NCBI GenBank assembly: GCA_013286985.1
Contig: JABDEQ010000042.1
Span: 1 to 13,436 of the forward strand
Direction: 5' to 3'
Source of the DNA: Bacteroidota bacterium
Lineage (GTDB): Bacteria; Bacteroidota; Bacteroidia; Sphingobacteriales; Sphingobacteriaceae
Length of the DNA stretch: 13,436 nucleotides
Positions 1-7,448 of the stretch are shown piece by piece. Within the stretch, counting starts at the first letter, position 1. Each line of letters opens with the position of its first letter. The translations under genes and the position numbers were made by a program. The notes beneath the pieces are model-generated. The model saw nothing but the letters and a program-made list of their open reading frames with translations, ran no database searches and was not told the DNA's origin.

Positions 1-1069
1 CCTGGGTGTCACCATTTACAAAGCCTGCGTACGTTACCGTTAATGCTGGTAAGGCTTGTCCATAAGTTGAGCTTTGGTTATCTGCCGTTACTGTTAAGGC
101 TGCCTGGCCGATCGTTAATGTGCCATTGGTATAAGTGATCGCATAGTTATTATCTACTGCTCCACTTGGCGTAATCGTATAGCTACCTGCTGGTGATGCT
201 GCCGTAGCGGTGGTTGATGCGGTCGCTGCGGTGGTTAAGCTGGCCTGCGTATCACCATTGACAAAGCCGCTGTAAGTCACCGTTAAGGCGGGGATTACTG
301 AGCCGTAGGTGGAGCTTTGGTTATCGGCGGTAATGCTTAGGGCTGCCTGGCCGATCGTTAAAGTACCATTGGTATAAGTGATCGCATAGTTATTATCTAC
401 GGCACCTGATGGGGTAATCGTATAACTTCCTGCCGGGCTTGCTGCGGTTGCTGTTGTGCTTGCGGTGGCTGCGGTGGTTAAGCTGGCCTGGGTATCGCCA
501 TTGACAAAACCTGCATAGCTAACCGTTAAGGCTGGTAATGCTTGTCCGTAAGTGCTGCTTTGGTTATCTGCGGTAATGCTTAATGCTGCCTGACCAATGG
601 TCAACGTGCCATTAGTATAAGTGATCGCGTAGTTATTATCTACCGCGCCTGATGGGGTGATGGTATAACTTCCTGCAGGTGATGCTGCGGTGGCGGTGGT
701 GCTGGCTGTCGCTGCTGTGGTTAAACTCGCTTGCGTATCCCCATTGACAAAGCCGCTGTAAGTTACGGTTAGTGCCGGTAAGGCTTGACCATAAGTACTG
801 CTTTGATTATCTGCGGTAATACTTAATGCTGCCTGGCCAATCGTTAAAGTACCGTTGGTATAGGTGATCGCGTAGTTGTTATCTACCGCACCTGATGGGG
901 TAATGGTATAACTACCTGCCGGGCTTGCTGCGGTCGCTGTGGTACTTGCTGTTGCTGCGGTAGTTAAGCTGGCCTGCGTATCGCCATTGACAAATCCGGC
1001 ATAGCTGACCGTTAAGGCTGGTAATGCCTGGCCGTAGGTTGAGCTTTGGTTATCCGCGGTGATGCTTAA
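1..1069 (-). repeat. MBG-type tandem array: four full 243-bp units plus a cut fifth
   Basis: Protein-level unit boundaries on the minus strand fall at 1069-827, 826-584, 583-341, 340-98 and 97-1, an exact 243-bp (81-residue) period with no indels. Each unit begins LSITADNQSSTYG (LTVTADNQ in the unit cut by the edge), has GFVNGDTQASL in the middle, and ends YAITYTNGTLTIGQAA. Units are nearly identical in protein but differ at many silent positions. The clearest protein change is SVIPALTV in place of QALPALTV in the fourth unit. The pattern matches the MBG family of extracellular beta-rich repeats in Bacteroidota proteins. The array continues beyond base 1, so the copy number is unknown and the assembly here could be collapsed. 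Confidence 0.93.
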
Positions 1070-4000
1070 TGGGGCCTGGCTTACTGTGCTGGATGGTATA
1101 GTTTCATTTATACTGGTAGCGCCGCTGCTGCTTAATATTACATCGCCTGAATAATTGCCTGGTATATCGCTTGCTATCAACCTGACATAAACCGGCGTGG
1201 ATGGTATGGTACCCGCTGTTCCTATCGTCACCGTACTGCTGAATGTACTGTTATCCGTACTTACTTCAAATCCGCCTGGTGGCGTTACCAGTATACCGGC
1301 ACTCGTATTGTTGCCGGATACATTGAAACTTTGTGAGCCCGACGCCGTGCCGTAAGTAGTACTCATTGCCGTTAAGGTACCGCTGACTGTTATTGCCGGA
1401 ATAACGTTAAACGTTCCTGACGGACCTGCACCGATATCCGTATTTCCTGCAAGGTCGGTTGAGGTAGCAGCAGCAATGGTGATACCTATACTGCCTGTGC
1501 CGCTGATAGCAGAAATGGTTACCGTTCTGGTCAGCCCGGTTCCGCTTACGGCTACACTTCCTGTAGCTGTACCAGTTGTATTCAGCGTAATATTTGAGGT
1601 GCTTAATGTACTGGTATTAAAATTAGCGTCGGCATAAGTTACCGTATAAGTTACCGGCCCGGTTGCGGTGCTGCTCACCGATGGTGCACTGATGGTCACC
1701 GTTGGCGGCGTATTATCGATAATGACACTGGCTGATGCCGCTGATGCGGTATTCGTATTGCCGGCAAGGTCGGAAATCAAACCCGCAGGAACCGTAAAGT
1801 TCATCGTGCCGTCTCCGCTTACATTATCAATAGTTACCGGGAAGCTGTAGTTGTTGCCCGATTGGGTATAAGCCCCACCCACCGAACCACCGCCGATGCT
1901 GGCTGTTCCGGTTACCTGTGAATTACTGAAAACCGTAATTGCCCCGAAACTGGATAAAGTACTCACATCCATATTGGCATCCGTAAAGGTTACGGTATAG
2001 GTAATAGCAGCACTTGAATTGGCATAGCTGACCGATGGTGCACTGATGGTTACCGTTGGTGCTGTTTTATCAATGGTATAAGTGCTGCCGGTAAATGGCA
2101 ACGCAGTAGTGATACCCGGCAATACGCCTGTTGCATTGGCCAGGTTAAGCCCGATGGTGCCATCGCCTGTTCCGGTGTTTACCGTAATGGTATAAGTAGT
2201 GCCAGAACCTGAAATAGAAGCAATACTGGCGCCGCTGACAGCACCCGTGGTAGCTAATGAAAAGTTACTGGTGCTTAGCCCGGTTATTGGATCAGTAAAG
2301 GTTGCGGTATATTGTACGGTTGAGGCGTTGGTTATGCTGGATGATACATCAGTAATAGAACTGATAGTAGTAGGCTGCGCCACGGCGAAAGTCCCCGACG
2401 GGCCTGCACCGATATCCGTATTTCCTGCAAGGTCGGTTGACGTGGCAGCAGCAATGGTGATACCTATACTGCCTGTGCCACTAATAGCAGAAATGGTTAC
2501 CGTTCTGGTCAGCCCGGTTCCGCTTACGGCTACACTACCGGTAGCTGTTCCGGTAGTATTTAAGGTAATATATGAGGTGCTTAATGTGCTGCTATTAAAA
2601 TTAGCGTCGGCATAAGTTACCGTATAAGTTACCGGGCCTGTTGAGGTACTGCTCACCGATGGGGCACTGATAGTCACCGTTGGTGGCGTATTATCGATAA
2701 TGACACTGGCTGCCGCTGCTGATGCGGTATTCGTATTGCCGGCAAGGTCGGAAACCAAACCCGCGGGAACCGTAAAGCTCATCGTACCATCGCCGGTTAC
2801 ATTATCAATAGTTACCAGGGAGCTGTAGTTGTTGCCCGATTGGGTATAAGCTCCCACCGAACCGCCGCCGATGCTGGCTGTTCCTGTTAACTGCGCGTTG
2901 CTATTAACAGTAAGCGGGCTAAAACCGGATAAAGTGCTAACATCCATATTGGCATCCGTAAAGGTTACCGTATAGGTAATAGCCGCACTTGAATTGGCAT
3001 AGGTTATTGATGGTGCACTGATGGTTACCGTTGGTGCTGTTCTATCAATGGTATAAGTGCTGCCTGTAAATGGCAACGTAGTGGTGATGCCCGGCGATAC
3101 GCCTGTTGCATTAGCCAGGTTAAGCCCGATGGTGCCATCTCCCGTGCCGGTATTTACCGTAATGGTATAGGTAGTGCCTGATCCTGAAATAGAAGCAATG
3201 CTGGCGCCGCTTACAGCACCAGTGGTAGCTAATGAAAAGTTACCGGTGCTTAGCCCGGTTATTGGATCGGCAAAGGTTGCGGTGTATTGTACGGTCGCAG
3301 CATTGGTTGTGCTGGATGATACATCAGTAATAGAACTGATAGTGGTTGGTGCCGGTGTTACCGTGAAGGTAGTTGAAGGTCCTGCTGCTCCGGCGGTATT
3401 GCCTGCCAAATCAGAAGCGGTACCGGCAGCAATAGAAATACCTAATGTTCCTGTTCCCGAAATGGAAGAAATAGTTACCGTACGTGTTGTTCCGCTTCCC
3501 GATACTGCTAAACTTCCGGTAGCAGTACCCGTTACATTCAGCGTAATATCAGATGTACTTAATGTACTGGTATTAAAATTAGCATCAGCATAAGTCACCG
3601 TATAAGTTATAGGGCCTGTGCTGGTTGATGCTGCTGATGGCGCACTGATGGTTACCGTTGGTGCTGTTTTATCAATGGTATAAGTACTGCCGGTAAATGG
3701 CAAAGTGGTGCTGATGCCGGGTGATATGCCCGTCGCATTAGCCAGGTTCAGCCCGATTGTGCCATCCCCGGTTCCAGTATTGACTGTAACGGTATAAGTA
3801 GTGCCCGATCCCGAAATGGAAGTGATACTGGCTCCGCTTACACTACCTGTTGTGGTTAATGAAAAATTACTGGTGCTTAGCCCGGTTACCGCTGCGCCAA
3901 ACGTTGCTGTATATTGTACCGAGCTTACATTTGTTAAGCTTGATGATACATCAGTAATGGAACTGATGGTGGTTGATGGAGGCGTTGAAACAGTACTTGT

Positions 4001-5257
4001 TGGTATGGCTACATTTACATTAGTGGCTCCCGAACTGCTCAACACAATATTACCCGAATAGGTACTTACTGCATCCGAAGCCGACAAACGTACGTAAACT
4101 GGTGTCGCCGCTATATTACCGACAGCGCCAACCGTAACTGTACCAGAAAAACTAACATTATCCGTACTTACTTCAAAACCGGTTGGCGGAGTTACCAAAA
4201 TGCCAGCTGTCATGTTGGTACCAGATACATTGAAATTTTCGGAACTTGAAGCTGTACCGGCGATAGTACTTAATGCTGATAAAGTTCCTGCAGTAGTAAT
4301 GGCAGGTCCAACCGGTACCAGGTGTATCAAGGCACCAGCATCTGAACCATCATCAGCATCATTAATAAAAATATTATTGCCGTTAATCACGGCCATGCCC
4401 CACGGGTAAAAAGTACCGTTGGTATGCAAAGGGCTATAAACCGCTGTTCCTGTGCCGGTACCACCTATATATTCATCCAAGACATAACCGGATCCGGGGT
4501 TTTCAGAACTGTAAAGATTACCTGCATTATCAATCCCTAAAGCAGTTGCATAAAGCCCGGTAGAAACAGTTGAAACCGTATAGGAAGAAGCGGCTGTTAA
4601 TTTATAAACATGCCCCCCATCTGTTATGGTAGAAACGTTACTAAAGGCATCGGCTACATAAACATCACCGTTAGCGGCAACTGTTAATCCGGTTGGATAG
4701 GTATAGCCGGCAGCCGATTTAAGGTTATCATATAGTTTGGTGCCGGTAGTACTGCCGGCGGGATACTTAACTACGGCATAAGTTCCGTTTCCGGAATCAT
4801 ATTCGGCCGTGTATAAATTATTACTGGCATCAATTGCTAAAGCCGAATAATAATTTCCGGACATAAAGGTAGATGACGTATAAGTACTTCCGTTAAAAGT
4901 AAGTTTAATAACGGCGCCACCAAGAGAGCTAAAATCAGTAGAGACATATACATCCCCGGTACTTGTTACAACAAGTCCCCATGGGTAATCACCTATTTCA
5001 TGCGTAAGGCCGGTATAAATAACCGTTGGTGATCCTGTACCATTGGTATATTTTTCAACCTCGTAATTTGCACCCGATGTACCCGGCTGAACGCGCGTTA
5101 CATATATGTTATTACTAGCGTCTTTTGTCAACGCGGTATACAAACCACCGGTTTCGAGGTCTGTGCCTGTAAGCTGAGCCTTAACAGGCACAGCTGCCCC
5201 TATAAAGAGAACGATAGTGGCAATAACATAAAAACCTTTTGTAAAAAATTTCTTCAT
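1..5257 (-). CDS. Giant secreted Ig-like/MBG-repeat protein, N-terminal 1752 codons (runs off left edge)
   Basis: The frame opens with ATG at 5257 and I read no stop down to base 1, so the C-terminus lies outside the window. Residues 1-27 form a signal peptide (lysines at 2-3, hydrophobic core about 9-22, likely cleavage VKA|Q at 27/28). Residues about 28-315 hold repeated blocks such as AIDASNNLY, LTVAANGDVYVAD and LGIDNAGNLY, resembling NHL/SMP-30-type propeller blades. Next come an Ig-like domain with GFEVSTDN (about 4312-3990), a series of duplicated Ig-like domains (about 3976-1400), a second GFEVSTDN domain (about 1400-1085), and an 81-residue MBG array from 1069 leftwards. Composition is Ser/Thr/Gly-rich with almost no Cys. 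Such proteins are typically surface adhesins or matrix proteins, often exported by the type IX system through a C-terminal signal; that signal is not visible here, so the route and the adhesin role are inference. It starts 11 bp after the binding-protein gene, so it is probably last in that operon. Confidence 0.9.
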   Translation of the reverse strand, partial: MKKFFTKGFYVIATIVLFIGAAVPVKAQLTGTDLETGGLYTALTKDASNNIYVTRVQPGTSGANYEVEKYTNGTGSPTVIYTGLTHEIGDYPWGLVVTSTGDVYVSTDFSSLGGAVIKLTFNGSTYTSSTFMSGNYYSALAIDASNNLYTAEYDSGNGTYAVVKYPAGSTTGTKLYDNLKSAAGYTYPTGLTVAANGDVYVADAFSNVSTITDGGHVYKLTAASSYTVSTVSTGLYATALGIDNAGNLYSSENPGSGYVLDEYIGGTGTGTAVYSPLHTNGTFYPWGMAVINGNNIFINDADDGSDAGALIHLVPVGPAITTAGTLSALSTIAGTASSSENFNVSGTNMTAGILVTPPTGFEVSTDNVSFSGTVTVGAVGNIAATPVYVRLSASDAVSTYSGNIVLSSSGATNVNVAIPTSTVSTPPSTTISSITDVSSSLTNVSSVQYTATFGAAVTGLSTSNFSLTTTGSVSGASITSISGSGTTYTVTVNTGTGDGTIGLNLANATGISPGISTTLPFTGSTYTIDKTAPTVTISAPSAASTSTGPITYTVTYADANFNTSTLSTSDITLNVTGTATGSLAVSGSGTTRTVTISSISGTGTLGISIAAGTASDLAGNTAGAAGPSTTFTVTPAPTTISSITDVSSSTTNAATVQYTATFADPITGLSTGNFSLATTGAVSGASIASISGSGTTYTITVNTGTGDGTIGLNLANATGVSPGITTTLPFTGSTYTIDRTAPTVTISAPSITYANSSAAITYTVTFTDANMDVSTLSGFSPLTVNSNAQLTGTASIGGGSVGAYTQSGNNYSSLVTIDNVTGDGTMSFTVPAGLVSDLAGNTNTASAAAASVIIDNTPPTVTISAPSVSSTSTGPVTYTVTYADANFNSSTLSTSYITLNTTGTATGSVAVSGTGLTRTVTISAISGTGSIGITIAAATSTDLAGNTDIGAGPSGTFAVAQPTTISSITDVSSSITNASTVQYTATFTDPITGLSTSNFSLATTGAVSGASIASISGSGTTYTITVNTGTGDGTIGLNLANATGVLPGITTALPFTGSTYTIDKTAPTVTISAPSVSYANSSAAITYTVTFTDANMDVSTLSSFGAITVFSNSQVTGTASIGGGSVGGAYTQSGNNYSFPVTIDNVSGDGTMNFTVPAGLISDLAGNTNTASAASASVIIDNTPPTVTISAPSVSSTATGPVTYTVTYADANFNTSTLSTSNITLNTTGTATGSVAVSGTGLTRTVTISAISGTGSIGITIAAATSTDLAGNTDIGAGPSGTFNVIPAITVSGTLTAMSTTYGTASGSQSFNVSGNNTSAGILVTPPGGFEVSTDNSTFSSTVTIGTAGTIPSTPVYVRLIASDIPGNYSGDVILSSSGATSINETIPSSTVSQAPLSITADNQSSTYGQALPALTVSYAGFVNGDTQASLTTAATASTTATAASPAGSYTITPSGAVDNNYAITYTNGTLTIGQAALSITADNQSSTYGQALPALTVTYSGFVNGDTQASLTTAATASTTATAASPAGSYTITPSGAVDNNYAITYTNGTLTIGQAALSITADNQSSTYGQALPALTVSYAGFVNGDTQASLTTAATASTTATAASPAGSYTITPSGAVDNNYAITYTNGTLTIGQAALSITADNQSSTYGSVIPALTVTYSGFVNGDTQASLTTAATASTTATAASPAGSYTITPSGAVDNNYAITYTNGTLTIGQAALTVTADNQSSTYGQALPALTVTYAGFVNGDTQ
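1400..3976 (-). repeat. Higher-order Ig-like domain repeat (about 975 bp supra-unit, one copy shortened to 627 bp)
   Basis: Three Ig-like domain types recur in fixed order. B starts TTISSITDVSSS and ends near STYTIDKTAPTVTIS. C carries FTDANMDVSTLS and ends SDLAGNTNTASAA. D carries YADANFNTSTLSTS and ends DLAGNT. The order is B-D, then B-C-D, then B-C-D. Starts of the three B copies, measured at the same motif, are 3942, 3315 and 2340, giving offsets of 627 and 975 bp. The 348-bp difference equals one domain of about 116 residues, so the first round lacks C. The third round has one extra Gly codon (GGGSVGGAY against GGGSVGAY). The D copies near 2400-2520 and 1425-1545 are almost identical in DNA, which indicates recent duplication. 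Confidence 0.85.
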
Positions 5258-5268
5258 AAAATTGAATT

Positions 5269-6435
5269 TTAAATACACATGTACGGGTTTTGCCAGCCGC
5301 TTACACTTTCTTCATGAATTTCTTTAAAATCCGGTGAATCGAATTTCACTCCCCTGCCCTGACTTAGTACGGTTTTGTATATTTTATTGTGTGATGTGCT
5401 GATCTTTAAAATATCTATTAATGGTAATGAGAAACCTGATAAAGGATAAAAATTGCGCTCGCCTCTTGGACCTACTACTGACTCCTTTTGTAATAATTTG
5501 GCCGCACCATCAAGGTCGCGTTTAATAATCAGGTGTTTAACTTCTTTTAAAGCCATTCCTGCTTCATATCCCAATAGCCCATAAATATTTGCCATTTGGC
5601 CGCCGGTATTTTCAAACTTGCTTACAAACTCCTTGTTGCGCATACTTTCGGAATTGCGACTCCAGGTTGTGGCCGAAAACATTTCAATGTCTAAGTCTGC
5701 TATATCTTCCAATACATCGTCATAAACCATATTTTCAACAACCAATAATGGAATGTGCTTATAAAAAGGAGATTGACGCCATAATTTAAGAAAGTTATTA
5801 CCCATGTCACCGGCGAAAATAGCATGAATGTAAGCAGGCGGATTTTTTTCTATTTCAGCGAAGAAAGCACTTAGATTAAAATTATTAATATTTGACGTGT
5901 CGCGAGGTAAAACATGTAAACCCATCGTTTCAGATCCGGCTGTACAGGCACCTTTATAAAACGCGGTATTTAAATGATATCCGGCTTCGTATACTGGCAT
6001 TATCATCATACCGGCATCTCCGTATTCCTTATGTGCCCAGTGGCCCAACGCATATTGCGATTGGACAATTTGCTGTGACGAATAAAATATCCTCGGGCTA
6101 AAATGCTCAAAATAGGGAATGCATTCGCCCATATCAAAAAAGAAAGCCAATATATTGTGCCGCTCTATTGTAGGAACAATATTCGGAATCGATTTATAAC
6201 TTATAAGTCCCGAAACAATATCAACTCTTTCAAAAAACACCAGTTGGTTAACAGCTTCCAACACACTTTTCGGATCGCCCTGCTTGGTATAAACCGGAAA
6301 AAATTGAAACTCATTGTGCTGCATACCATCAGGATATAAGCCTAATAGGATTCCGGCCATTAAATGATTACCATAAAATGGGTATACACCTGAATAAGGC
6401 GTTAAAAAACCGATTTTAATTGGCCCTGTTGTCAC
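5269..6435 (-). CDS. Peripla_BP_6-type (LivJ/AmiC-like) ligand-binding protein without a signal peptide
   Basis: The protein has 388 residues and the two-lobe plan of type I binding proteins. The first strand is IKIGFLTPYSGVYPFYGNH (residues 6-24), followed by a helix rich in Gly/Leu, then VDIVSGLISYKSIPNIVPTIE, a middle IHAIFAGDMGNNFLKLWRQS, and a C-terminal GLLGYEAGMAL helix. Family members usually bind amino acids, amides or other small ligands in the periplasm, or act as cytosolic sensors like AmiC. The start is GTG at 6435; the first beta strand begins only five residues later, so there is no room for an export signal. The frame upstream overlaps the tail-collar gene, with a 19-bp gap between the two annotated genes. 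A cytosolic sensor, or a protein exported by an unusual route, is inference. The ligand cannot be told from the sequence. The giant gene starts 11 bp downstream. Confidence 0.85.
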   Translation of the reverse strand: MTTGPIKIGFLTPYSGVYPFYGNHLMAGILLGLYPDGMQHNEFQFFPVYTKQGDPKSVLEAVNQLVFFERVDIVSGLISYKSIPNIVPTIERHNILAFFFDMGECIPYFEHFSPRIFYSSQQIVQSQYALGHWAHKEYGDAGMMIMPVYEAGYHLNTAFYKGACTAGSETMGLHVLPRDTSNINNFNLSAFFAEIEKNPPAYIHAIFAGDMGNNFLKLWRQSPFYKHIPLLVVENMVYDDVLEDIADLDIEMFSATTWSRNSESMRNKEFVSKFENTGGQMANIYGLLGYEAGMALKEVKHLIIKRDLDGAAKLLQKESVVGPRGERNFYPLSGFSLPLIDILKISTSHNKIYKTVLSQGRGVKFDSPDFKEIHEESVSGWQNPYMCI

Positions 6436-6454
6436 AATTGATCGATTTTGGGTA

Positions 6455-7003
6455 TTAATTCCTTGTAGGGAAAATACCGTTCATAGCAATTATATAAGAT
6501 ATAGCAAGATATGGCGAAAGAATTGGTAATGGAATATTGCTGCCTGTTAAACCAACTGCAGTTGGGGCTAAAGTTGTATTAGGAGCAGTTGTTGTATAAA
6601 TGTTCTCAACTGTTGCATTTGGACCTGAACCTGTCGACGGTCCTCTTGACAGGTAGGTTGTAGTGCCGGGAGCGCCACCGGTAGTGGCGGCACCACTATT
6701 CACATTAAGCGCGTGTGTATGTTGTGGTAAATTACTTATTGATATCGATACCGATTCGGCACCCGATGCCTGGCCCAAAACATAATTGCTTAAGCCCGGT
6801 CCCTGCCCCTGTCCAATAGGTGCCCTGCCACGCAGATCGGGTAAAGCAAAATTAGTAGTACCATTGCCTTGGTAAGTAGTACCTAACAATGAAAAAACAG
6901 CGGTATTGCTTGAAATGGCTAACAGTTGCCCCGAACAGAATAAAAACCCCTGTGGTGCAAAATTACTACCAAACGCGAAGATCATCGCTAATAAAGGATC
7001 CAT
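6455..7003 (-). CDS. Phage tail-collar domain protein (microcystin-dependent protein MdpB-like)
   Basis: The protein has 182 residues, the usual size of this bacterial family. It has the family's start (MDPLLAMIFAFGSNFAPQGF), then FCSGQLLAI (22-30), SLLGTTYQGNGTTNFALPDLRGRAP (38-62) and GQGPGL, followed by NLPQHTHAL (91-99), where short-tail-fibre collar domains carry a metal- or sugar-contacting His pair. The C-terminal part is Thr/Ser/Gly-rich and ends in LSPYLAISYIIAMNGIFP. The domain is known from phage T4-type fibres but also occurs widely in chromosomes away from prophages, where its role is poorly known. No other phage gene is seen here. It is the first gene of the minus-strand unit, with a -7 box 40 bp before the ATG. 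No export signal is visible. Confidence 0.9.
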   Translation of the reverse strand: MDPLLAMIFAFGSNFAPQGFLFCSGQLLAISSNTAVFSLLGTTYQGNGTTNFALPDLRGRAPIGQGQGPGLSNYVLGQASGAESVSISISNLPQHTHALNVNSGAATTGGAPGTTTYLSRGPSTGSGPNATVENIYTTTAPNTTLAPTAVGLTGSNIPLPILSPYLAISYIIAMNGIFPTRN

Positions 7004-7042
7004 ATATCAATGAATTTAATTGTGAATATTATAGAGCTGATT

Positions 7043-7050
7043 CAAATTTA
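7043..7050 (-). promoter_or_regulatory. Candidate Bacteroidota -7 promoter box (TAAATTTG) for the tail-collar operon
   Basis: Read on the minus strand, bases 7050-7043 are TAAATTTG, a perfect match to the Bacteroidota sigma-A -7 consensus TAnnTTTG. Transcription would begin near 7036, leaving a leader of about 33 nt. I do not find a TTG/TTTG -33 element at the usual spacing, and the region is AT-rich, so the box alone is modest evidence. Confidence 0.4.
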
Positions 7051-7265
7051 CATCAATATTAAATGTTTTTTTTTATTTCTCATCCAATATTATGACAAAA
7101 TGAGCGTTATGGGGAGTTTTCTTTTCCACATTTTAATATAGATTAATAGAATATCATTTTACTAATATTTATTAACAAAAAAGTATTATTATTTCACTAA
7201 ATGAGAATTATTAACTATATTGAAATTAAAATTTTAACTATATTTTAAGAAAGCATTTCTCCGTC

Positions 7266-7292
7266 TTAAAATATTGTTAAACAATGTTTTAA
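7266..7292. repeat. 13-bp inverted repeat with 1-nt centre, candidate operator
   Basis: Arms TTAAAATATTGTT (7266-7278) and AACAATGTTTTAA (7280-7292) pair at 12 of 13 positions around a single A. The perfect core is ATTGTT-A-AACAAT. The one-base centre makes a stable RNA hairpin unlikely and suits a dimeric DNA-binding protein. No poly-T tract follows, so it does not look like a terminator. It lies about 260 bp from the tail-collar start and 155 bp from the phosphoesterase start. Confidence 0.45.
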
Positions 7293-7448
7293 AGCACTAA
7301 TTCCATAAAAAATAATTAACTAATACTAATTAATTATCTCCATTTTCTCTTACAAGTCAGTCGGTACTATTTAAATTTACCAGCCGTATTTAAAGTTGTT
7401 TTATTTAGGCAAAATATATTTATATATTTATGCACTCAAAGCAATATT

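Larger units (their letters stand above)
7004..7448. other. Divergent AT-rich intergenic region, no gene seen
   Basis: These 445 bp separate the minus-strand tail-collar gene from the plus-strand phosphoesterase gene. All frames are broken by stops. The region contains the -7 box at 7043-7050, a T9 run near 7066, the inverted repeat at 7266-7292, an 11-bp direct repeat (TTAACTATATT at 7211-7221 and 7234-7244), and a 12-bp palindrome TTAAAATTTTAA at 7226-7237. A plus-strand promoter could use TTG at 7396-7398 with TATATTTA at 7415-7422 or 7423-7430, but neither fits the consensus well. Confidence 0.7.

Noticed and set aside
1..1069. CRISPR array or satellite DNA
   Set aside because: The period is 243 bp, there are no short repeats with unique spacers, and the units translate in frame as protein domains.
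1668..4409. Several plus-strand open frames (for example 2199-2615, 3174-3593, 3801-4061) with similar repeated sequences
   Set aside because: They are antisense shadows of the Ig-like repeats. Their similarity to each other only reflects the repeated minus-strand domains, and their Val/Pro/Ala-rich sequences show no family features.
5589..6339. Plus-strand frames of 66-78 codons opposite the binding-protein gene
   Set aside because: They overlap a well-supported minus-strand gene entirely, and show no motif and no plausible start context.
6455..7003. Remnant prophage
   Set aside because: Only the tail-collar domain is phage-like. There is no integrase, terminase, attachment repeat or other tail gene, and the domain is common in bacterial chromosomes.
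7226..7237. Palindrome TTAAAATTTTAA
   Set aside because: A 12-bp palindrome made only of A and T is easily expected by chance in this spacer, so it is noted but not called as a site.
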